DNA of 64,000 bases, from contig CAUYUJ010001336.1 in assembly GCA_963575745.1 (NCBI GenBank), forward strand, positions 1,352,676 to 1,416,675, written 5' to 3'. The notes under the pieces were generated by a model, which worked only from the letters and a program-made list of their open reading frames with translations, was not told where the DNA came from and did not search any database. The DNA is from Prorocentrum cordatum. Its lineage: Eukaryota > Sar > Dinophyceae > Prorocentrales > Prorocentraceae. Each line of letters begins with the position of its first letter. The stretch's first letter is position 1. This document shows, piece by piece, positions 1 to 10,300 of the stretch. Both the position numbers and the translations under genes were made by a program.

Positions 1-1334
1 TCCTCCCCCTCGAGGCCACGACGACGACGACCGCGGCGGCAACCACGACGGCGACAAGCTCCGCACGGCTGCCGGGGCCGCCGGAGGCCGCCGCGTGCGC
101 CCCCGGCGGCCCCCGAAGGCCGCCGCCGACGGCCGCCGCCAGAGGCAGCGCCCTCAGCGTGCGGGGAGCGCTGGCAGGTGCCCCACAGAAGCCCCCTGGC
201 GCAGTTCTGGTTGTGTTGTTAGTTTTTGTTGCTGTCCTCGCCTTTCTGCAATTTACTGCAGGAAGGCCCACATGAAAGATTTGCATGCATCTCGTACACC
301 GCTGCCCCCATAGAGCGGATTCTTGCGAGACGCCTCTCCGATGGAGGGCTCCGCTCACCGGTCTGGATGGAGTGCCGAAGTGCCCCTTCACAGGCGCCAT
401 CGTCTTGTTTCACCCTGCTCGCGCGCCGTCTGGCGCAAGGCTTCTGACCTGACCTTGTCCAACACGTGGCCCGCGTGCCCAGCTTCGGTTCCTCCAGCGG
501 CGAGGTGACGCCACATTGGCGAGGCGCGAAGCTGGGACAAACTTGAGCAGCTTTCCACGTGGCGTAGAATATGGGCGGCAAAAGTCTTGGAGTCATCAAG
601 CCGGACGTTGTCTGTGAACTCTGGACTCCTGGGGCCCTTGGCGTGCCCATGGGGCCGTCGAACAGACGACTGGGGAAGCGGTCGGGACTTCCAGAGGCCA
701 CGTGCGGGAAAATTCACAACATCTGATGTGTAGGTACCCCTCCATCCTCTTTCCAAGAGCCAACCTTTCATCGCAGACCATCATTTGGTTGTCCTGGGGC
801 TCGAAACCGGCTTGTGAAAACCCCAATCTGAGCAAAAACCGGTCGTCACTACATACTTTTCGGGTCGGCCGACCTCTAATCCCGCACTGGCGCGGGATCT
901 GGCCAGGACTTCGAGACGGATCTGGCGACGCGAGCGCCCCGGTGGGACGGGGGGCGCAGCCAGGGAAAAAAATCGCTTTTCCTCCTCCTCCTCCTCCTCC
1001 TCCTCCTCCTCCTCCTCCTCCTCCTCCTCCTCCTCCTCCTCCTCCTCCTCCTCCTCCTCCTCTCGATTCCGGTACACTCGCTGTCCTCATTCCCGATACA
1101 CGGGGTCCCTGAAGTCCCGAGCCGTCTTCTGGACTGCCCCGGGGCCCTGCTGGAAGGGCCCCCGCGGAGACGCTGCACGTCGCGAGACACATACACCACC
1201 GTCTTGATGCCCCTGCGAGGTGGGACGTCCAGGTCCTCGATCCTCCACGCGCGCGCGCGCGGCCGCGCGCCTTCCCCGCGGGAGGCCCCGCACAGAAGCC
1301 TCCGGGTGGGGCGGCGGTTCCGCGGCCGCGCCGC
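1..1334. other. Sequence downstream of RPS20, no gene seen
   Basis: This lies 3' of the minus-strand RPS20 stop codon and would hold its 3' untranslated region. I see a long TCC tract, GC-rich unique sequence and no convincing exon. Open frames here are shadows of the repeat or of GC-rich sequence without stops. Confidence 0.5.
979..1062. repeat. (TCC)n microsatellite
   Basis: An almost pure run of TCC triplets, about 28 units. It generates long poly-Pro, poly-Ser, poly-Gly, poly-Glu or poly-Arg open frames on both strands, none of which I accept as coding. Confidence 0.95.
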
Positions 1335-1382
1335 TCAGACGTCGGCGATGGTGACCTCGACCTCGACGCCGGGCTCGATGGA
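1335..1382 (-). CDS. RPS20: RPS20 exon 5 with stop
   Basis: Encodes [15 protein letters not shown] and a TGA stop, matching the C-terminal beta strand of eukaryotic uS10 (usually ...[15 protein letters not shown]). It lies 1.5 kb from exon 4. The sequence just upstream on the minus strand ends in CCCGTC, not AG. Confidence 0.95.
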   Translation of the reverse strand, partial: SIEPGVEVEVTIADV

Positions 1383-4300
1383 GACGGGCCGCCACGGTGG
1401 TCGCGTCGCCCCCCCGGCGCGGGGGGCCTCCGTCCAGGAGGGCGCCCACCCCCGACGCACCTGCTCCTGGCAGGCCCAGAGATCTGGGGGCTGCACCTCT
1501 CCCGCTGCGCGGCGGCGAGATCTCTACAGGTCCACTGCTCCTGGCCAGGCCCATCCTGAGTCCAGGAGCAGCGTAGATGCCTCCCTGGCCAAGCCAGGAG
1601 GGCGTATACACTGGGCGTACCTGTTCGCCCTTTGTCGGGGTCCCAAGAGAGAACCAGATCGGTCCCGCGCGAAACGTGCAGCCCAAACATGGGGCCCAGG
1701 GCTCTGGTCGTGTTCTAATCCGCGACGTTGCACGCACCGAGTCTAAGCTTAGGTCGGGCATGTCCTCCAACAGGCGGATTGTGGATCATTTTTTACACAC
1801 GCAACTAAAATACTCAATCATGGTCAGCAACGATAGAACAATCATCCCCAGACTTTTTTTTAGTATTCCGCCTGTAGAGGGGCATGCCCGACTTTATCTT
1901 AGGCCTAGGATGGGCCTGGCCAGGTTCGGTGTAGGTGTATACTGTTGGCGCCGTCCAGACCCGCCTCCCCTCCCACAGCCTCTCGCCGCGAACAAAGTCA
2001 CGTCTGAAGCTTCGGTGGGAGTCGCTTACTGGTGGGGGGGCGATACATGGGGAGGCGGGGGGGGAAATGTGAACTCATATGGGTCCCCAAGGGCCCCAAC
2101 TGGGGCCCTACAGGGCCCCTTCTAGGGGCCCTGAAGGGCCCCCCCCTTTCATGCAGCCCCCGCTGCCCCCCACCTGTCGCCCCCCCGCTGCGCGACGCCC
2201 CAGCATGAAGGGGCCCCAGGGACACACAAAGAAATGCAGGCACGTCCCAGGAATCCCAATCTTCCCTCACATTCCCTGCGTTTTCGTCGTCACCCCCACT
2301 TCCCATGTCTTCCTTCGGGAGCGGTCCAGAGGGGGGGGTCCAAGAGGGGGGGGGGCAGATCATGACCGGCGGCATGTGCGCGGCCCAGCGGGGGGGGCCA
2401 GGGACGCAACGAAACAAGAAGAGGCGCAATGAAATCTGGGGAGATATCATGGCCCACGCCATGATATCCACCCCCCTAGTCATCACCCCCCTCTTTGCCG
2501 CCCCCGAGCCTTCCTGGGGATCGACAGTGAATTGTGTCTGTGTGTGTTTTCCCCTCCTGGCAGCATGGGGTCAAAAACGCGGATGCCCCCGCGAGTGGTG
2601 CGGGACCTCCGAGGGCCCGCACCCCGGGAGGCCCAGCAGAGCACCTCCGAACGAGACATCGCCCCGCCCAGGTGTTCAGGTCAAGGACACACAAATAAAA
2701 TACACACAGATAACAGGATTCCCCATAGTTTCCCATATTTTCTGGATTTTTGCTTTCCCCCCCACTTCCCATATTTCCCCATATTTTCTAGGGAATCGAC
2801 GATTAATTGTGTCTGTGTGTGTTTTTTTCCCTCCTGACATGTATGTCCCCTGGGGGACCTTCAGCGCCGATGTCCCCCCTCGCAGGAGCGGGACCACCGT
2901 GGGGGGATGGAGGTAATCTGCTTCACGACGTCCGACGGGGAGTGCAGGTCGAAGGTCGAGGAACAAATAACGACATTGACAGAAACCATCGGATGCCCGC
3001 GAGGATTCCTCGGATCGGCGCTCGACCCCCCCCTCCCCAGCGCGCTGGGCGCGCCAGGGGCGGCGCCAGAGACGCCGCCAGGGGGCTCCAACGCCGACCG
3101 AAGAAATCCGCGCGGAGAGCTGACAACTTCCTGTCACGCCGCTGTTCTTCTTCGAGATGAGGCGCTTGTGGATGCGCATCTCCCAACGGTCGAACGTGTT
3201 GGTGCCTTCGCCGCACGGCGACTTGCGCACGCAAAGCCGCAGGGTGCGCGTGGGCAGCCGGACGGGGCCGGCCACGTGCAGCTCCTTCTCCTTGGCGCCC
3301 GCGATCAAGTCCTTGCAGACCTTCTCCTGGAGGAGCCAAAGGGGGAACTTAACCCAGCCCCCCTCGCGCTGTGAATTCCAGGGGCCCTTACCAGGCCTCG
3401 GGGCCGTCAAAAAACGACTCAGGATGAAAAACAGGTCCTGGCAAGGGGTCCAGACCTCTTGGGGTCGGCGTTGTAAAAAAATCACGACGTCGGGGGATCT
3501 GGGAAAACGATGCCAGGACGAGGGTAAATTCGGGTGAGAATGCATCGAGAATCTCTGAGATCTGGCGGCTCTGGAAGATGTATCGGGCGCCGCGGTCTCC
3601 CCGAGCCTTCCGAAACGCTCTGGAACAGATTTATCCTCGCCCTAGCCCCGCCCGGCCAGACACAGATCGGCAGCGAGACCCAGGGGCAATGCACAGAAGG
3701 CGGGCCTTCTCAGAAGGCTCGGAAGGCCTCTGGCCTTCTGAAAAATTGTCTGAATCGACTCCGAAGACAAAGGCGGCTTCTCAGAAGGCCGGAAGGCTTC
3801 TGCGAAGCCCCGCCGCCTGCTGAGAAGGCCTGCCCCCTCACTTCCTACCGGCGCGCCACCGAATAGAGGAGCGAACAATACCATCAACAAAATATATTGA
3901 ATTTCCGCGCGGATGTCTTGGATCGGCGCCGGCCCCCCCATCCCGGCGCGTAGAGCAGAGGCGCCACCAGGGGGGCCCCAGCGCTGATTCAAGAAATCCT
4001 CGCGGAACTCCAGCCGTGTATGTTTTTTGCACTTGTTTGTCCTTCGACAGATGCCAAGCTGATAAAGATATTGAGCCGGCACGGTGATCGTAATTTTCGG
4101 TCTCTCGTCTCTGAGCCTACCTGGAGGTTCAAAGCCAAGGTCCCGAACAACAATTCCGCCGACACTGTCGGAGTGCGTCAAACGTTTTTGAATTTGAGTC
4201 GTCGTCGTCGTCGCCGTCGAGGCTCCCCTTTCCCGGTTCAGTCGTCGCCGTCGTCGTCGTCGCCGTCGCCACTCTTCCCCTTCGCATGGCCCCTCCTCCT

Positions 4301-7300
4301 CAAGCGATTCAGCAACATCCAACAACGTCATGATCGAGTCGAGGGGAAGCCCCTACCCTTTGATCCCTTCCCGCCGCGGGGGGTCCTGGCGGGGTGGGTC
4401 CTGAGTACTCAGATTATTTCGAGCGTGTCCTCCTACAGGCGGCTTTGAGGAAAACTGAAAATAATCGGCACTAGCCAAAAGATCACGAACAAGGGTCACC
4501 AGGCTATTTGTTTTACTATTCTTGCAAAAAGACGCGCCCGACTTAAAGCCAAGAGAGCCCCACAGAGCCGCCAGGGGGGGAACACCAACCGTCGACGGGA
4601 AAACCCTGGATACCTTCCACGCCGGAGGGGGCGGGGGGGGGGTCCTGGGATTAGGTCGGGCGTGTTCACCTACAGGCGGATTTTAGGTGAAAAATAAAAT
4701 ATATTCAACAAATATACCAAAAACGTCCCCAGACTATTATTTTTATTATTTTGGAGTGTATTCCTCCTGTAGAGGGACGTGCCCGACTTACTCCTGGGAG
4801 GGGATCGCCGGGGGCCGTCCCGCAGGGGGTGGGGTCTCCGGAAGGTGCGGGGTCCCGAGCCCAACAGGGCCCACAAGGGCCCCGGCAAAGGCTCGCGAGA
4901 GTCGTCGTCGCCGTCGCCGGCTTCGTCGTCCCCCTTCTGGGTCTCGGCGGCGCCGGCCTTGCTGCCTTCGCAATGCCTTGCTGCCGCACGTCTGGAGAGA
5001 AGGATGGCCGGGGCCGAGGTCCCAGGCTGTTTGGGCGTCTTTGATCCTGCCGGGTCTCCAGAGGCATCCCGAGGCCTGCATGGGCCTCCGGAGCCCTCCG
5101 GAAACAACTAGGCAACTCCAAAGATTGAAGGGGCCCAGGGACACACGTGAATAGACACAAAGCCCGGGATGTTCCATCTGTTTCCATGTTTTGTGGAACG
5201 TCGTCTCACCCCACACTTGTCATGTTCTCCCATCTGTTCCTGGGGATCGACGATTCATTATGTCTGTGTGCTTCTTCCCTCCCTTCTTCCCGCCGCCGCC
5301 GTCGCCGCTGCCGTCTGTAGCCGTCGTCGTCGTCGTCGTCGTGGCCGTCGCCGTCGCTTCCGTCTTCGCCGCCGTCGTGCTTCTTCCCTCCGGAAAGCTG
5401 CCAAACCCAGCCGTGCCATAACTAGGGGAACAAGAAGTGACATAAACATACAAACTCGGAGGTCCGCGCGGATTTCTCGGATCGGCGCTGGGGCCCCCCG
5501 GCGGCGCCTCCGGCGCCGCCCCTGGCGCGTGCCGCGCGCCAGGGAGGGGGGTCCAGCGCCGATCCGAGAAATCCGCACGGACCTCCGAGTTTTAATGTTT
5601 ATGCCACTTCTTGTTCCCCGACCCAGAAAACTATGTTTAATGTTTATGCCACTTCTTGTTCTTATGACCTTCTTGTTCTATGTTTTTAATGTTGATGCCC
5701 CCTCGGGAAAGCTGCCAAACCCGACCGTGCCATAACGCCTCACGCCGACCTCCCGCCGACCTCCCGCCGACCCTCGACCGGCGGGCCGCCGCCACGCTGC
5801 TTCCGCGAGCCCTCCACTCCCAGGGCGAGGCGCTCCCAGGGCGAGGCGCTCCGAGGGCGAGGCTCCTTCGGGGAGGCCCCATCTGAGAAACATGCAAAAG
5901 AAAACATGCCCTCCTCCTCCTCCCTCTCCTCCTCCCCGTCCTCCCCCTCCCCCTCCTCCTCGTCCTCTTCCTCCTCCTCCTCCTCCTCCTCCTCCTCCTC
6001 CCTCCTCCTCCTCCTCCTCCTCCTCCTCCTCCTCCTCCTCCTCCCTCCTCCCTTCTCCCTCCTCCCTCCTCCCTCCTCCCTCCTCCTCCGCCCATAAAAC
6101 GTAACCTTTCGGAGCTCCGCGCGGATGTTTTGGACTGGCGCCGCGCTCCGCGCGGCATGGGCGGCGCCAGTGGCGCGGCCTGGGGGGCCCCAGCGCCGCT
6201 CCGAGAAGCCCGCGCGGAGCTCCGAACGCTTATGCGTATGCCGTCTCTTCGCCTCTTCGAATCCGAAGGCCCGCCGCCGCCGCTGCCGCCGCTGCCGTCT
6301 GTGGCCGTCGTCGTCGTCGCCGCCGCCGCCGTCACCATCTCCGTCGGTCGCCGTCGTCGTCGTCGTCGCCGCAGTCGCCGTCGATTCCCTCTTCGCCGCA
6401 GTCGTGGCCGTCGCCGTCGCCGTCGCGGTCGCCGCCGCCGTCTCCAGAGACTTCACGTTGCGGCTGGTGAGCGTGATGCGGATGCGGTGCAGGCGCTGCT
6501 CCTCTCGCGCGCGACACCGCACCGGGCCCGCGCCCGGGGCGTGCCGGGAGAGGGGGGCGGCCCTGTCAGACCCCCGACGTCCCGATTGTTTCGTGACGTG
6601 ACCCTCAAAAGGCTGGACCCCTTCCTCAAGACCGGTTCTTAATCCCGAGTCGTATGTGTTTGACGGTCCCGAGGCCCAGGAAGGGCCCCTGGAGGCGGAG
6701 AACGTGCAAAAACCTCCCGCCGTGAATTTTGTCATGGCGCGAGGGGGTCTGGTATCGAGGCCTGGTGCTCGAAGCCCGCAGGGGCGGCCATCGAGGCCCA
6801 AGCCCCAGCCCGAGGCTCGATGCGCGGCGCGGCGCACGAGATCAAGCCGACTGGCGCCGCCCTCGGCGGAGGAGCCCGAGCCCGATGCTTGACGCGCGGC
6901 TCGGCGCACGAGATCGAGCCGACTGGCGCCGCCCGCGGCGCGCACGGCCCCAACTGGGCGTTGCTCCAGACTCCAGAGGGGGGGGGGGGGGGGGGGGGCG
7001 ACGTGGGACGCGGAGGGGCAAAACGACGTGCACCTTCCGTGCCCCTGCAGGGGGCCCAAGAGTTAGGGCCCCTGAGGCGCACGAGGGGAGCACTTCTCCC
7101 CCCCCCTCATTGATCGCCCCCCTCCCATTGCGCAACGCCCGACCCAGGACCGCAAAAGACGTGCACCTTCCGTGCCCCTTCAGATTCCCCTGGAGTGGGG
7201 GCCCCTGGGGCGCACGAGGGGGGCACTTCTCTCTCCCCCTCCCTTATTGATCGCCCCCATCCAATATTGGGCAACGCCCGACCCAGGACCGCAAACGACG

Positions 7301-10300
7301 TGCACCTTCCGTGCCCCTGTGGGGGGGCCCGGAGTGAGGGCCCCTGGGGCGCACGAGGGGGGCACTTCTTTCTCCCCCCCCTCATTCGTTCATCGCCCCC
7401 CTCCCATTGCGCAGCGCCCGGCCCAGGACGGCCTGCCTGGCACCGGGCAGGCCGAGCCCGAGGCCGAGCCCGAGGCCGAGCCCGATCGGTGGAGACGTGA
7501 AGGAGGAGGAGGAGGAGGAGGAGGAGGAGGAGGAGGAGGAGGAGGAGGAGGAGGAGGAGGAGGAGGAGGAGGAGGAGGAGGAGGAGGAGAGGGGGGGGGA
7601 GCCAGGGCATCCGACCTGGGGGAGGGGGCGGGGCGGCCGCCCCAGCGCCCGGGAGGCGCTGCTGACAGCCGTCGTGCTGCGATTGGGGAGCGCTGGATGC
7701 TGGCGGCGCGCGCGGGGGGGGGGCAGGGGGAGGGGGGAAGCCTCCCCCCTCCCCCCACCCTTCGGTCGGGCATGTCCTCCTACAGGCGGATCTCGGGAGA
7801 GAAAAAAATTCATGGCCAAACCAAATATATCCCAAATGCGCAAAAAATGCTTACATAAAAAACGCACAAAAAAAGATCCGTGACTACCTATACGACCACA
7901 GCGGGACACCGCGCGCCACCGGGCGCCGGAGGAGAATCTTTTGGTCCGGCCGCGGCCCAGCCACAGGAGGATTTCGGGACACCAGCGGGACACCGGCGGG
8001 ACACCGCGGGCCATCGGGCGCCGGAGGAGAATCAGTTGGTCCGGCCGCGGCCCAGCCACAGGAGGATTTTCTTTCGCTGGCCCACGCAGCTTCGCCTCGC
8101 CCGCCCGCACGCACGCACGCACGGCACGCACGGCACGAACCCGAAACCGAAATCGATTTCCTAGTAGGGGGGGTCTCCGTTTCACGTCGGACTCACCCCC
8201 AACCTCCGATTTCTCCAGTTTCTGAATATTCCTGCTGTAAAGGGACACGTCCGATTTGACCCTACTATCCCCCCCTGCCCTCTGTGATGGGCTCGTTTCC
8301 ACCACCACCATCAGTTGGAGGGGAAAGGAGGAGGAGGAGGAGGAGGAGGAGGAGGAGGAGGAGGAGGAGGAGGAGGACCCCCGTTCCCTCCAACTTCTGG
8401 TGGTGGTGGTGGAAAACAGGCCCATCACTCTGCGCGTGGCCGAGCTGAGTGAGGAGCGCAGGAGCTCTTCTGGTCCCCAGAAGGCAGCTGGCTCCAGGCA
8501 GCGGCCCGAGAGCGGGCCCGAGGAGGGTCCTCACCGACGCGTCTCGCCCGTGTCCCAGGCGAGTCGTTCGGCATGGCGCTCGGATGTCCGGCCGGATCCC
8601 ATCCTGACTACCTACCAGACCACCCCAACCCAACCCGAAGACCCGAATTTGACTCGAATTTCGGGTTGGGGGGGGTACGGATTCCATGTGTTTTTTCAAT
8701 GTTCCCCGACCCCCCCCACTGGAAATCGAGGACAAATTTGGGCCTTCGGGTTGGGTTGGGGTGGTTTGGTGGGTGGTGACATCCCAGATCCAGGTGGAAA
8801 GGCAGATCCCTCGGGTCGGAGAATGACCCTGTCGGGGCTCGAGGCGTGCGCGGCCATCCGGCGGCGAGCAGAGAGATCGAGCCGATCTGCGTCGCACACA
8901 GGACATTGGCGTGCACCACCCCGGCCCTCTCGGCCTCTTGGGAGACAATTTCGCCGTTTTTGGCCTGCATCGAGTGCTCGCCAACGGGGGGACACTGCGC
9001 CACCGTGCCCCCTGGCACGTTGAGGCGTTCTAGAATGCCAAATGCTGTCTGGTAGGGTTTTGTAACCTTCTTAGGGACCCCCGCCCTCTCTCAGCCGCAC
9101 CTCCCCGCGCGCACCGGCCATACTCTCTCCTGGGTCTCTGGCGCCTCCCTGGGGCTCCCCAGGACGCCCAAGATGGCCCCAAGATGGCGCAGGAGGCTTC
9201 CAAGGCGCCACAAGAGGCCTCCAAGAGGTCTCCCAAGAGGGCCCCACAAGGCAAAAATCAGAGCATGTCCTTGCGTTTTGAAAGAATGGGTGGCGTTCTC
9301 GCCTCTTCTGCTTGTTCCGACGCCCCGAGACCGGCCCAAGAGGCCCCAAAGACCACTTCAAAACGGTCCAAGAGGCCTCCAAGAGGCCTCCAAGACGGCC
9401 TGTGAGCGCCCCAAGACGGCCCAGGAGGCGCCCAAGACGGCCCAAGAGGGCCCCAAGGCAGGCTCAAAAAAAAACCATTGAAGGAACACGAACCGAAAAT
9501 CCGAGCCTTCCGGGGCCCCCAAGAGGCCCCAACAGGCGCCCACCCCAAGAGGCCCCCAAGAGGCTCCCAAGAGGCCCCAGGAGGCCCCCAAGAGGCCCCA
9601 AGAGGCCCCAGGAGGCCCCCAAGGGGCCTCAAACTGCCTCTAAGAGGCCCCCGACAGGCCTCCCACGAGATTCCAACGAACATCCACTACGTAGGCTTCT
9701 AACCCACAACCCAGGCACGGTGGTGGGACTTGCAGTAGGCAGCTGGATACAGCCATCGTGCTACAATATGGAACGCCGAGTACGGAACGAAGAAGCTTTT
9801 CTGGCCACGGCGAGCCTAGGCCACTGACAGGTTCCCCGACTTGGATCTAAGGAAAGGCAGAAACATCATAGCACCTCCTGAGCCGAAAGCGGTCCTTATT
9901 TTAGCGTGTTGACTGTAAACGTGGGGTGAAGAAACGTGCAACGTGCACCTTGCGTGCACCTTTTGGCTCCACGTTGTCAGTTTAAGAGTCGTTCAGGGCC
10001 CCTAATCAAAAGGGCCACCTCCCTACAATCCTCGATCCCCCCACGTTGATTGTCCACCGTGGCCGTCCTCCCGGCTGCAGTGGCCAGCTTCGGGCTTCTG
10101 GATCGCCGCGCAAACAGCTTAAGAAGAATACCGCGCGTTCGTGTCGTGTCGACCCGGGCGTTGGTTCCTGACACCGCGGGGGGATCGCTCAACCGTTGAC
10201 GATCGGCCGTTTCCTAAACGTCAGATCGTTCATCATTGACCGATTCTGGATCGCCGGCGGCGTTCAACGTTGAACGCTGGCAGCGAGGCCACCGCCAGTC

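Larger units (their letters stand above)
1383..2905 (-). other. RPS20 intron 4: non-canonical, with terminal inverted repeat
   Basis: This intron splits Ile and Ser codons of TSI-SIEPG. An 11-bp perfect inverted repeat, CCACGGTGGTC at 1392-1402 and GACCACCGTGG at 2892-2902, lies 9 and 3 nt inside the two borders. No AG is available at the 3' border. The border is ambiguous by TC, as in intron 3. The intron contains a TTA-flanked F2 element (1752-1893) and F7-type sequence. Confidence 0.8.

Noticed and set aside
876-1112. Long open frames rich in Pro, Ser, Gly or Glu around TCC/GGA runs (here and at 5.9, 7.5, 11.1, 24.1, 52.1 kb)
   Set aside because: They exist in several frames at once and consist of a single repeated codon; they are produced by the microsatellites.
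2923-3339. Other minus-strand frames over RPS20 exon 3 (such as one starting at 3339)
   Set aside because: Only one frame matches uS10; the others are overlapping GC-rich frames without stops.
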